DNA of 64,000 nucleotides from Morinoia aosen (lineage: Eukaryota; Arthropoda; Malacostraca; Amphipoda; Talitridae): positions 30,684,355-30,748,354 of the forward strand of contig CM059571.1 in NCBI GenBank assembly GCA_030386875.1, written 5' to 3'. A program made the translations under genes and the position numbers. The notes beneath the pieces were generated by a model. That model was not told where the DNA came from and made no database searches. It worked only from the letters and a program-made list of their open reading frames with translations. Shown piece by piece: positions 41,390-52,761 of the stretch (the stretch's first letter is position 1; each line of letters opens with the position of its first letter).

Positions 41390-42017
41390 CTGAGTGTTTC
41401 AGAACACGAGTTACAAAATTGCACATCAAGTAGAAAATGACCAACTAAACACTTTAGGCCCTACGAAATTTTCCCCCAAAAATCGGGGTTGGGAGGTATT
41501 AGCTGTTTATTGTTTTTAAGGATGAAATTTAATGGCACAATTACTCGCGATATTTATTCTTAATTTACTTTACACTAAATGTTCAAAATGTGTTCCACCT
41601 ACATCCATGCACTTTTCGAATGTTAGCCTTAACGGCTGCCGGATATTAGGAAACACGTCTGGCATTAAGGTATCTCACCTGCAGCCACTGCAATTCTGTC
41701 CACAAGATCTTCCTCAGACTCAATGGGTGTAGCATAGACAAAGCTCTTCACGTGTCCCCAAAAATTGAAATCGAGTGGAGTCATATGTCAGGAGATCTAG
41801 GAGGCCATGCAACTAGAACATTTCGCCCGAACAACGTAAATTCAAAATATATATTGCGAGTAATTTAGTCATCAAATTTCATCCTTTAAAACAATAAACG
41901 GCTAATATCTCAATGTCTCTTTCTTCGGAAAATTTAATAGTAGAAAAAGGTTTTATTTGGATATCTTCTACTTGGTGTGCAATTTTTTGCCTCTTATTCT
42001 GAATCTGAAACACCCTG
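41390..42017 (-). mobile_element. Second DD41D mariner, internally deleted
   Basis: A 628-bp element flanked by TA (41388-41389 and 42018-42019). The TIRs share TGTTTCAGA, AAAATTGCACA-CAAGTAGAA and a long GTTTATTGTTTT-AAGGATGAAATTT block. The outer right end is CAGGGTGTTTCAG in outward reading. On the minus strand the remaining coding piece (about 41800-41572) shows TPLDFNFWGHVKSFVYATP and FEKCMDVGGTHFEHLV, the C-terminal third of a DD41D transposase, with stops. The N-terminal and first catalytic parts are gone. It is related to, but distinct from, the element at 3729. Confidence 0.85.
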
Positions 42018-43627
42018 TATATTACTGACAAGTATTTTCTGAGTAGGTAATGCAGGCAAAGTCTACAATGAGAAGCATAGATATGTATCAACAGTTTTTT
42101 ATAACAAAGTATGCACTAATTCAGTGAAATTATAATAGCTAATTCAATGACTATGCTTCAAATCCCCAAAATTATGATATACGTGTAGATAAGGTAGGCC
42201 AGATTTGCAGACTGCTTTTTCTTCTCTGTTTCTACACTATGCAGGGTAACAATGCAGAAAAAGTGTCATATTATTGCTCAACTCTATGTTACATTTCCGC
42301 TATAATAGGCAAAAGTTGTTCTGCTTTCGTCGCAGGGGCCTGATGTTTTCGGAACGTTTTTTACGAATAAAAGTCACTTCTAGTTTTTTTGCGTCTAATA
42401 TGATACTATGTCTTATTTTCGTCTAACTTTTTACTTTGTATTTGACACTTTGTTATTGTAATAAACACCCGCCTTCTTCTCATTTCGTGTTTTTTAGAGA
42501 AATTTGAAACGTTTCCAGCAAGAGAATTTGTACTATCGCATAAATGCAACAACCACTGCGGCTGAGATAGTGCATTGTTTTCAGTTACAATATGTGTGTG
42601 ACTGTAAGTGAAGTTGTTGCTACTGTGTGTAATTATTTTCATTGCAGCTCGTTTACATTGTATTTTAATTTTTTCAAGTGTCTCAATGCCGATATTGATT
42701 ACCTTACATTTCCAAATCTTCCTTAACAAGAAGTGATTAATTATATAACGCTACAAAACGAATACTATTTCAATTTTTAAAATTCTATCAACATAATTAA
42801 TAAAATTCTCCATTGCAGCGTATGCTTACTTAGAAACTGGGGAGTGATACGAAGATAAAAATTAAACATGATGATGATATAGTGAAGTACAACATGACTC
42901 TGAAAGAACCAAATAACATTCAAAGAATAACTTTAGATATGAGCAAAAATTTTCATTTTTAATACATGTTAACTTGACCTAAAGACAAGGAAGCCAAATT
43001 TATTTTGATAACATAACCTGAAAACTAGAAGTCTTTGTGTACGAGACCATAGCTTCAGGTTTTGGCAAAGACTACTCATTGGCAATGAATCATAACCTAA
43101 AGACTAGAAATATTCATGATCACAACATAACTTTAAGTTTCTGCAAAGACTAGTCATTATCAATCAATGCATCATTAAGAGCGTACAGAGTTACCACTCT
43201 TTATGTAAGTACAATGTTTTGCATCAGATGAAATGTTCTACAAGTAACTTGCACACATTTACTACTATTTTCCAGTTCTTATGTATTAATTGAAGGAGAA
43301 ATGAACAAAACAAAAATATACAGAATGAGTTTGCGATGATTTCAATTACTAATTCCTGCTTTTAACTATAAAATATACATTCATGCTGAGTACAAAAATT
43401 ATATTTCGCACTCGTAGGTTTCTCACATATATCTGTGCAAACCCTCAATGACTAGGTAACATGACGGTATTAGGTGATAGGTATAAATACGCTGTTTCAA
43501 ACTTAGAACAAAATAATCAACAAAAACATTGCGTATTTTTTAGATTTTTCAGCAAAGTATTCTAACTCTGTTATGTTTACTTTTGGTTTTAAACAGTTAT
43601 ATATAATTTTTTGCAAAACTTAGAATC
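42018..43627. other. Non-coding interval
   Basis: AT-rich; no genes recognised. A short direct duplication of AACCT-AAGACTAGAA sequence with nearby CAAAGACTA is seen near 43015-43160. Confidence 0.4.
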
Positions 43628-43890
43628 GAAGACACCAAAAAATAGCGACTCCAACCACGACTCTACCACATCCGAATGAACGACTCCGACTCCGACTCCG
43701 ACTCCACCACATTCGGAGAAGCGACTCCGACTCCGACTCCGACTCCATCACACTTCAGAGTAGCGACTCCGACTCCGACTCCGACTCCACCACACTTCAG
43801 AGAAGCGACTCCGACTCCGACTCCGACTCCACCCTAAAACATCCGACTCCGGCGACTCCGACTCCCGACTCCGACTCCGACTCCGCAACC
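43628..43890 (-). repeat. GACTCC-rich repeat element, second copy
   Basis: Repeated (GACTCC)4 blocks with ACCACACTTCAGAGAAGC spacers (42-bp period), ending CCGACTCCGCAACCCTG. Its reverse complement begins CAGGGTTGCGGAGTCGG, the same end as the copy at 37918. It abuts the 5' end of a family A copy at 43893. Confidence 0.75.
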
Positions 43891-43892
43891 CT

Positions 43893-44255
43893 GCTCAGGG
43901 GGATACAACTATTGTATCTATGGGAAGTAGCGCTCCCAGGGGGACAATGTGAGGGCCCGAGCTAAAGGTTAGGTAAGCCTTTTTGTTAAAATAGCACAGG
44001 TTTTTGCTTTGTTACGGACCATATTTTTTCGGTTCACTGCTGCTCTGTTTTTCAGCACCTACTACTTTCTTCTTCAACTTTGATCTTGTTTCATGAACTT
44101 CTTTCCCATCTTACTGTTTCTATGACCCTTCAGCATAGATTCCTCATTTTCTTATCTCCATACAAAATGGTGCCTTCCTCTCTTTGATACGTTCTATTTT
44201 CGTAGCGGATGAGGAGGCCTAAACTAACTTATAATCTAATCTAATCTTCAAAATG
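43893..44255 (+). repeat. Dispersed repeat family A, best full-length copy
   Basis: About 360 bp: CTCAGGGGGATACAACTATT, a TATCTATGGGAAGTAGCGC block, GTGAGGGCCCGAGCTAAAGG, then TTCACTGCTGCTCTGTTTTT, CAGCACCTACTACTTTCTTC, AATGGTGCCTTCCTC, GGATGAGGAGGCC and a TAATCTAATCTAATC tail. The simple pentamer tail and variable truncation suggest a retroposon (SINE-like or LINE 3' derived). I see no convincing Pol III A and B boxes. Confidence 0.75.
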
Positions 44256-44446
44256 TTCCCTCCAGGCAAATCATTTCCATAATGAACAAAAATGTGAGAG
44301 ATCTACCGAGAATACTATGCATATATAATGTACATGAGCGTTGAAATGGCTCTCTGTACACTTGAGTTGATATATTTTCATATTAGGAAAAAAATAAAAT
44401 ATGATATATTTTATTGGTTTATTTCTTGATGTATAGATTATCAAGA

Positions 44447-44459
44447 ATATATATATATT

Positions 44460-44486
<27 letters not shown>
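44447..44486. repeat. (AT)n microsatellite
   Basis: About 40 bases of near-perfect alternating AT with one TTT interruption. Confidence 0.9.
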
Positions 44487-44490
<4 letters not shown>

Positions 44491-44574
44491 ATTCACGATC
44501 TGTCGGCCTCTGGGAGAATATGAAGCCCTATTTGAAGGACCCTGCCAGTAGAAGGCTTTCTGCGCGTCCCATTT

Positions 44575-45640
44575 TGATTTTCATTAGCTAAAAAATGTAT
44601 AATTGAATTTGAATTTAGCTCTAAAGGTAAATGGATAATAATATTGTCATCAATTTCTATTCATGAAAACAGTCCCGACAAAAGAACATCCTTAGTTAAA
44701 AATTAACATCCTCTTATATTTAAGAGGTTGTATGTAAGTCCACTCAATCGTGCTTTTGAGCTCATGATATTTTATCATTAAAATACATAAAATTTTTGAA
44801 TGAAGCATACTCTAAACGTGAAAGAATTTTAATATTGTCATCGATTTCTACCCGTACAAGCCGTCTCGACGAAATAACATCCTTTGTTAAAAAGTTATAA
44901 TAACTTTTAGGAACAACGGCCGCAGATTCGCGCATTTTTAATTTTTCCATCTGACGAATTGTACTGCTGTGGAACACTGATGTGAACAGCACTTCATAAC
45001 CACCAAGAACTCGATTGGGAGTTTAGGCCACTTCATCGTGCATTTGTCCATGTGATATTTTATCTTGAAAAACATAATATTTTTGAATGAAGTCGACTCT
45101 AAACATGGAAGAATTATAATATTGTCATCAATTTCTCCTTTTACAAGCCGTCTCGACGAAATAATATCCTTTGTTAAATAGTTAATGAGAATTTTTTAGG
45201 AGCAACGGCCACAAGTTCGTTCATTTATAATTTTTCTATGTTTTATCATTTAAAAACAGAATATTTTTGAATGAAGTGAACTCTAAACGTGCAAGAATAA
45301 TAATAATGACATCAATTTCTACCCTTGCAAGCCGTCTCGAGGAAATAATATCCTTTGTTTAATAGTTATGATAACTTTTACGAGCAACGGCCACATATTC
45401 GTGCATTTGTGATTTCATCTATCGGACGATTTGTAATGCTTTGGAAGAGTGATCTGAACAGCATTTCATAACAGCCAAGAACTTGATTGAGTGTAGGCCG
45501 GCCACTTAATAGTGCATTTGACCTCATGATATTTTATTATTGAAAAACAGAATAAATAGAAGGAAGTGAACTCTAAACATGAAAAAATAACAATAATATC
45601 ATCAAATCTCCCCTTTATAAGCCGTCTCGACGAAATAGCT
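44575..45640. repeat. ~290-bp tandem repeat, four to five diverged units
   Basis: Landmarks GATATTTTAT (44766, 45056, then truncated near 45240, 45530), TGTCATC-ATTTCT and GCCGTCTCGACGAAATA recur at about 290-bp steps. One unit (about 45054-45239) is shortened by an internal deletion and the first (44575-44762) is the most diverged. No coding frame spans the units. Confidence 0.75.
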
Positions 45641-46283
45641 ATTTGACAAAGCGCTTACACTGTAATGCCTTCAGATTTCTACACCACCCACCCCTCTCCC
45701 ACCACCTCAGTACCACCACAGAACAGATGCCAGTCGCGCCAATTTTGGAAGTATATGGTATGACTAAGGTTTATTAATTCATATGTTCGTTATACAGTTA
45801 TTATTTATCACTCATTTATAAACAACACAAATACTTAGAGAGCAGATAATGCAGAATGATATGAAAGGTAACCTGCAATAAATCATTATAATCAGATATT
45901 ACAACGAACGCTAGTGTTTGGCAGTTTAACACTCCATCTCGATACTCTAGGAAATTACAATATCTTCTTGTAATATTTTACTTACTATATTACATTCCTT
46001 ACCTTTCGCACTAGCTATGCTAGATACATATATGTATACAAAAATTTTATGAATTATTATACTGATTGTGATAGAAAAGCAGTACCATAACTATGATAAA
46101 ACACGTCAGAAGCCTGTATAGATTACTGGTTTGCATGAGTGCCAACTGTAGTATTCTCACGCAGTCTTGGTTGTGTGTATCATGGCTTTCAGTAATGATC
46201 AAAATATAACTTTGCCAGATGAATTTAAATGAGTTGAATTATGCATTAAATTATGAAAATTATGCATTAACAGCATAATTTCT
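45641..46283. other. Non-coding interval
   Basis: No gene or repeat is recognised in this AT-rich 640-bp stretch, apart from a short CACCCACCCCTCTCCCACCACC tract near 45685. Confidence 0.4.
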
Positions 46284-46625
46284 TAAAGGGGAGACAACTA
46301 TTGGATCTATTGGAATTAGCGTTCTCATGATAAAGCTATACGGTCCCGAGGTTCACGTTAATTACCTATGTGTTGATAGCAAGTTTTTTTCTAATGTACT
46401 ATCCCTTATCGGCTCACTGCTGTCCTGTTTTAAGCGTATCTGAATTTTTTCCTGAACTATCATATTGTTTTATGAATTTCCTTCTCAAATTCGTGCTTCA
46501 AAGCGCAGATCATGAGTGGAAATGCCCTTATGGCATGAGTTTTGCATTCCTCCAACTCCTATCTATATTGGGCCTTAATCCTTCCTCGTTTTACTACACC
46601 TCTGTCATGTTAGGGAGGCTGACTC
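46284..46625 (+). repeat. Dispersed repeat family A, diverged copy
   Basis: The series GGGGAGACAACTATTGGATC, GGAATTAGCGTTCTC, CGGCTCACTGCTGTCCTG, a CAACTCCTATCT block and TTAGGGAGGCTGAC follows family order with many substitutions. Confidence 0.6.
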
Positions 46626-46639
46626 ACCGATACCGGCGC

Positions 46640-47890
46640 GCCATTTTAGAGAACTCATCTAAGATCCTTCCCGAGTTACCCTGACATATATGGTAATTTC
46701 TGAACTATAAGACGTAGAATCTTGAAATTCAAACCAAATTAATGCTCGTGATGAGTACAACATTTTTATGTATTTTAATAATTTTTTAAGCCCCCGTGAG
46801 CGGCAGGAAGCGTGGCTCTCGTGGCCCCTCAATAGTCGGCCGATATTCTCGATTAACATCACTTTCCGCCATCATTTATTTCTAAACTATTGCACCTAAA
46901 AATTTGAAATTGGTTTCATTTTAAACATCAATTTATTTTGCAACGGAGAGTGTATAATATAACTCTCAAACGTTTCTTGGCGCATGGATGGAAGTTTTCC
47001 TCCCCTCGCAATGGTCGGCCGATTTTCTCGATTGACCTCACTTTCGCCATCATTTATTTCTAAGCTATTGCACCTAAAAAATTGAAATTAGTTTCATTTT
47101 AAACATCAATTCATTTTGCAACGGAGAGTGTATAATATAACTCTCAAACGTTTCTTGGCGAGGCATGGATGGAAGTTTTCCTCCCCTCGCAATGGTCGGC
47201 CGATTTTCTCGATTAACCTCACTTTCGCCATCATTTATTTCTAAGCTATTGCACCTAAAAAATTGAAATTAGTTTCATTTTAAACATCAATTCATTTTGC
47301 AACGGAGAGTGTATAATATAACTCTCAAACGTTTCTTGGCGAGGCATGGATGGAAGTTTTCCTCCCCTCGCAATGGTCGGCCGATTTTCTCGATTAACCT
47401 CACTTTCCGCCATCATTTATTTCTAAACTATTGCACCTAAAAAATTGAAATTGGTTTCATTTTAAACATCAATTCATTTTGCAACGGAGAGTGTATAATA
47501 TAACTCTCAAACGTTTCTTGGCGAGGCATGGATGGAAGTTTTCCTCCCCTCGCAATGGTCGGCCGATTTTCTCGATTGACCTCACTTTCCGCCATCATTT
47601 ATTTCTAAACTATTGCGCCTAAAAATTTGAAATTGGTTTTATTTTAAACATCAATTCATTTTGCAACGGAGAGTGTATAATATAACTCTCAAACGTTTTT
47701 CGGCGAGGCATGGATGGAAATTTTCATACGCTCGCAATGGTCGGCCGATTTTCTCGATTAACCTCATTTTCCGCCATCATTTATTCTAAACTATGGCACC
47801 TAAAAATTTGAAATTGGTTTCATTTCAAACATCAACTCATTTTGCAACGGTGAGTGTATAATAAAACTCTCATACTCTTCCTGGAAGGAT
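46640..47890. repeat. ~182-bp satellite-like tandem array
   Basis: GCCATCATTTATT recurs at 46868, 47046, 47227, 47409, 47591 and 47773, i.e. steps of 178-182 bp. Units share GCAACGGAGAGTGTATAATA, ACTCTCAAACGTTTC, GGCATGGATGGAAGTTTTCC and ATGGTCGGCCGATTTTCTCG. Central units are very alike and outer ones diverge, as expected of a small array. The leading segment (46640-46860) and a solo copy at 48890-49170 carry extra upstream sequence, so the array grew from part of a longer dispersed element. Confidence 0.85.
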
Positions 47891-48806
47891 GACAGAGAGC
47901 AAGGTTCTCCTACCCCCATAAACCGCGCATGCTTTGGACTGAACAACTGCATTTTCATTAGTGTCCCCTCTTTATGATATTTTTTATACCTCTCTCGTTT
48001 CGTTTTCTTCGAAATCCAGGAACTACTGTTTTAAATGTCAGTCAATTGCTGTGTTTCATAATCGGAGATTCATTATCCTTGTTTCTGCCTTTCATTTTGC
48101 TTTCTCTACTTCTCTTGGCCGAACCTATACGCTACTTGATTAGGCCTATTACGAACTCATCTAATTACTTTGGCGATACAATGATTCACATAGCTTTTCT
48201 GCGTCCAAAATACGGAAACACTTTTGGATCAAGTATGTACAGTTTTCTTCCATTTTTTCATTTTTATTTCCCTATCTTCCTCATAAAATGTTCTTGTTAG
48301 TCGTGACGTCCCAACTTCCGTTTTCTCACGCTGTTGAGTTTATTATCACAACTCTATTTTCGGTATTTAACTTTTTGCTCTGTTCCAGCTATGGTGCAAA
48401 TGTTTTGGTTTCCATTGTACAACCATCCTTATTTCCCTATCTCCAGTGAACTCTTTTGTGACAGTATTATCAGCGTAGTTTGTAATTTTTTTAAATTTGT
48501 CTTAGGATAAAACATGTTATTCACTTCGAGCTCATTATTTTGGTAAACTAATCGATACTTAAGAACTAAAAAAAAATCATTCTGAATGTCGACCTCATAA
48601 TCTTAGACGCAAAATAATTTAAATCTGTCCAACCTACTCTTAACATTAAATCCTCCAATCACCAGTTCCTGTGTTGGTTTGCTCATATTCCAATACAAGT
48701 GCGCCCTAACGAGAGTGTTTTACACGTATGCGTTACGAGGATTATGTTTTTTAGTTACTTATATTTATTACCTAGTTATTATTTAATATTATTATATAAA
48801 TTACTG
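47891..48806. other. Non-coding interval
   Basis: An open frame of about 108 codons (47974-48300) is hydrophobic and phenylalanine-rich, as expected by chance from T-rich DNA. I do not call it a gene. Confidence 0.4.
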
Positions 48807-48839
48807 AGTGCTAGTGTGCTCTCAGCCCACACTAGCACT
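48807..48839. repeat. 12-bp perfect hairpin linked to a repeat end
   Basis: AGTGCTAGTGTG (48807-48818) and CACACTAGCACT (48828-48839) form a perfect stem with a 9-base loop. The right arm with its flank, CACTAGCACTGAACTTTCAA, also occurs near 23211 in the LTR element. It may be the end of a small mobile element. Confidence 0.6.
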
Positions 48840-48889
48840 GAACTTTCAAATAAAAACATATATAAATTTCCTTTGCGTAAATTACCGGC

Positions 48890-49170
48890 TAGCCATTTTC
48901 GAGATCCGATCTAAGACTCTTCGAAAGAACCTCTGAATTACCAGGACAAATAGAGTAATTTCTAAATTATAAGACGTACAACCTTGAAATTGGTACCAAA
49001 GTAATTCGCGTGGCGAAAACAACATTTTTACGTACTTAAAAATATTTTTGACGCCCCCGTGTGGGGCAGAGAGCGACGCTCTCGTAGCCCCTCAATGGTC
49101 GGTCAATTTTCTCGGTTAACCTCGTTTTGTGCCAACATTAATTTCTAGACTATTGCACTTACAAGACAAA
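48890..49170. repeat. Solo copy related to the 182-bp satellite parent element
   Basis: AATTTCTAAATTATAAGACGTACAA, CGCCCCCGTGTGGGGCAGAG, CTCTCGTAGCCCCTCAATGG and ATTTTCTCGGTTAACCTC align with 46690-46880. It is a single unit, older than the array units. Confidence 0.65.
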
Positions 49171-49261
49171 TTAACCAAGTGAAATTATCGTTATCAAAAT
49201 TAGGAATGAGGGGCAAACATGCTCAAACGAAATCATACGTCAATATGCACCTTTTTTACTT

Positions 49262-49890
49262 AAAATGAATCGAAGTCAAGTTCCATTGAACTCCAGTCAA
49301 GTTGAATTTAATTGAAGTCAAGTTCAAATTAATCCAACCTTAAGTTGAGTTCAGAATTGACATAGTCGCTCTGTAATTTCAGCCTCTTTTGTGTTATATA
49401 TGTACCTATTGGGTGTGATGAGCAAGACAAACGGTTTTCATATCAGGAAGGAATACATAAAATTTCCACCGGTAATGAAATTTAAAGAAAAGCTGTCTCA
49501 AAATGAACCAAGTATCCAGCTTCAAGAGGCAGATCGAGTGTGATTCATACATTTGAGCGACGTGATAATTACAAGTCAATTATAAAAACTTCGAATCATA
49601 CTAGGCCTACTCATTACAGTTGTTCAAAATTTTCACATTAATGACAGAATGCATCCATTCAAAAATTTATGTTCAAGAGGTAACTTCTTGTTACGCATAG
49701 TAGTATCGAGGATTTATTTATACTTAAATAGAGATTTAAATGCGTGAAATTCAACTTTTTCACCCATTAGGCTTTGACTTGCACTAATTTGAACTTGTTA
49801 TGGATTAAAATGAATTAGACTTGGATTAATTTGAACTTGACTTGAATTAAATCGAACTCGACTTTGGTTAACTTGAACTTGACCTGGATT
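49262..49890. repeat. Fold-back sequence with GAACTTGACTTGAATTAA-type arms
   Basis: Degenerate 20-25-bp motifs at 49262-49350 (for example GTCAAGTTCAAATTAATCCA) occur as reverse complement at 49780-49890 (TGGATTAATTTGAACTTGAC, about 49834-49853). The arms are about 90-110 bp with roughly 430 bases between them. It looks like a minisatellite duplicated in inverse orientation. Confidence 0.6.
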
Positions 49891-50960
49891 AATTTTAAAA
49901 AATTAATCCTTGAAATTAAAAACACAATCCTCGAAACGCTAAGTTTAAAAATACTTTCGATAGTGCGTACTTATGAAATAAAAGACAAAATCGTTTACTT
50001 ATATACAAACACCGCCATTACAATAGAAGCTAAAATAACTTAACACAGAGATCTACAATTGCTATTCATACATGGTTATCGCAATACCCATGCTAATTGT
50101 CGAAACAAATGATTTGGAGAAATGCACGAAAAAAATGCGCACCCTTCGTTGCGGTAGTTTGATTTTGGTACATGCATTTAAATACAAGTGACTAAGAAAA
50201 CATAATCCAAGTGACGCATCGCTTAAAACAAGCCGTGGATTGTGCCATGGCATGGCATAATCCATGTGACGCAAGCTGAAAACGGCATCTTCTGCAAAAC
50301 TGGTGTTGCGATGTTTTTCTTTCATAAACGTTCACAACGCAGCCAATCTCTACGTTCTCTATGCCAGTCAGAAGAGCCTTTTTACTCTCATGTCCTAGTT
50401 CAAACATACTGTTAGGACTACAATTATTTAGCACAAACCAAAATCTTGTTTTAAGAATATAAGAATGATTTCTTTTACTTTCCAAGAAATAATTGAAATT
50501 TTCTTCGGCAGTTCTTTTTTACGATGGAAGTTTCTATTCTGACCTTAGAGGTGATTCATAGCCCTCATTACTTCGAGTCTCAAACACTTCATTATTTTTT
50601 TCCCAAATACCTTCATTGTTATATTCGAGCTCGAAGTAGGACTCTGAATCATTTCTAGAAGCAGCCGATGATTCATCGTTCAAGGTTCGTGCCTGAATCC
50701 TTGTTGCAATAATTTTTGTCTTTTCCCAAAGAATTCTGCATTGAATCAAAAATTACATGAAGAAATATGTCATCACTTCCGAATCAAATGCAAGGCGTGT
50801 ATGAATTTATAAATAAACTTCTCGTGAGTAATTTCTCCAACGTTATTACAATGAAAATCTGCGTGGTTGGTTGGTATCATAGATTCCATTTAAATTAAAT
50901 AAAAAATTTATCATCCGCTTACTTGTGCATGCGTTAAAAAATAGAGCGTGAAAATTGAAT
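49891..50960. other. Non-coding interval
   Basis: No gene is recognised. TCCA(T/A)GTGACGCA(T/A)-like sequence is duplicated near 50208 and 50261 (CATAATCCAAGTGACGCATC and CATAATCCATGTGACGCAAG). Confidence 0.4.
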
Positions 50961-51290
50961 CTAATGTTGGTAATAAAATGCAGTATATCGCAAAAAAAAC
51001 GATACCGCAATTTCTTTCAGATACTTCTTGGCTGATAATATTCCATCCTTATGTAATAAAGGCCCCGTACCTCTGTTTATAAATACTAGTACACACGGCC
51101 CGACACAAGTGCCCATCAAACAATTCCGTAGAGTTACCAAACGCCGTTCAAGGGTCAATTTAGCATCTCGTTGGCGAGCAGCATTGCTTCGTCTTGCCAT
51201 TTCGCGTTGTTCATCCGATTGTATTCTGCGTTTTTCTAGCTGTCGAAGTCTTTCTCCTTCTCTCTTGCGGTTGGATACATTTCTAGCCAT
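50961..51290 (-). CDS. Small basic open frame with good start context, unrecognised
   Basis: 109 codons from an ATG at 51290 in an ACCATGG context. Residues 1-48 are highly charged and helical-looking (RKREGERLRQLEKRR, SDEQREMARRSNAARQ), reminiscent of STPR-type repeat peptides in some arthropod transposon-linked and DNA-binding proteins. The rest is unremarkable. There is no intact neighbouring gene. It may be an exon or transposon fragment. Confidence 0.3.
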   Translation of the reverse strand: MARNVSNRKREGERLRQLEKRRIQSDEQREMARRSNAARQRDAKLTLERRLVTLRNCLMGTCVGPCVLVFINRGTGPLLHKDGILSAKKYLKEIAVSFFLRYTAFYYQH

Positions 51291-52244
51291 GGTGGTCTCT
51301 TTTGCCGGAATTTTATTCTGAAATGTCGTCTATTATCTCTTCGAAGCTTTTCAAGAAAATCACAATTTTGAAAACAATAAATCATGTTCCAAAATTTTGG
51401 GCCTAATACTAAGTGGCAGCCAGCTTTCTGGTCAAACGAATTTAAAACATTTCTTTTTGCATTATCAATTAAAAATATAAAATTAACACCATGAATTTAA
51501 ACAGGGAAAGCTCCAAAGAAAATTTCTATTTGTAAAAATAAGCTGATTGCGTATTCTGGATGCCATAATGCAAGTGAAAGGGAATTGAATCGCCACTGAA
51601 AAAAAATACAAAAGAATAATTTCCTGTATTTCTTTAAGCTATATCCTTGTTGCTATCAAAGCTATCGATTAGAAGAGGGGATCACACGGACGGCCGGACG
51701 CGGCTCTTATTATCATAGTGATTTTTTCACTTTTTGGTTCGTAATTTGTCCTGTGATATTGCAACGGGCCTATGTGTCTGCACTTACTCTCAGGTGTTTT
51801 TGGTTAGTTGGTTGGCCCGTCTCTTTGTCATGCTCATAACCTTCTGACCACAACGTGTGCCACCGTTAGCCACGGAGACAATTTTCATAATGCTGCGGGA
51901 CGACCAGAAGTCACACACTTTTCGAAAAAACTTATTTGAACCTAATGAGAGAATGATCGAGTTGAATTTTCAAAATATCTGATTACAATTAACTTTAAAT
52001 TTGAATTGAATATTCAACTTCAGTTTCACCAACTGCAGTCAAAGTGTTTAGGATGCTTAAAAACGGAATCTGTGATTTGAAGAATATTTTAATTGACTGT
52101 ACTACTCGTATTAGGATGTATATATTGTGTCAAATGAAAATATCGAAAGCAGTCATTTTTGACGTATCATGTACACTAGTAAATAATGATACACAGTTGT
52201 TGTTTGCTTGATTTATCCGTCTCTATGTGGTGCACATAAGAATG
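51291..52244. other. Non-coding interval before the gypsy-type element
   Basis: No gene is recognised. The stretch at about 51790-52175 has patchy similarity to family B. Confidence 0.4.
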
Positions 52245-52572
52245 TGTAAAAGGTTCAGGATGACTCAAGTCAGGGGAATAACTATGCACAAGTTCTACGA
52301 ATTTTATTAGAAAAAACGATTTGACAGGAACGACAGTTAACACTTGACAGGAACGACAGTTAGCACTTGACAGGAACGACCGATAGATTTCACGGAACAA
52401 TACGTGAAAATAGAAGTTAAATAATATGATTTCGGAATATTCTCTCCTCTGCCAGACGCAGCACCAGACCCTATGGAGTGGCGCACGGACTGTCTGAGGT
52501 CACATGACAACCGGGTCAGAGAAGGTCGCGCTAGAATGAACACGAGACGAGAATATGATGTACGCTTTTACA
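52245..52572 (-). repeat. 3' LTR
   Basis: 328 bp, TG...CA. The first 95 bases in plus reading match 57211-57305. It holds about three 23-bp units (TTGACAGGAACGACAGTTAA and variants, 52320-52381) and, on the minus strand, AATAAA beside them (about 52304-52310). The outer flank is beyond comparison because the other end of the element is outside the window. Confidence 0.88.
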
Positions 52573-52590
52573 TACCTCCCTACGAAAGAC
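52573..52590 (-). promoter_or_regulatory. Polypurine tract
   Basis: On the minus strand CGTAGGGAGGTA directly precedes the 3' LTR, as expected for plus-strand priming. Confidence 0.5.
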
Positions 52591-52761
52591 AATTTTGTTC
52601 ATGAACAAAAGTTAACCGCGTACATCGTATAAAAAGTTACAACACTCTTAAGTCTAGTCAAACATCAATCGAAACATAGTTTTAAATAACATCTAAGCTT
52701 AGAAGTACAAGGCACACACAAATACTCGCAGAAATATAAAAGTTACACAGGTCACGTTTAC

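Noticed and set aside
47974-48300. 108-codon hydrophobic frame
   Set aside because: Same reason: pyrimidine-rich strand giving Phe/Leu/Ser by composition.
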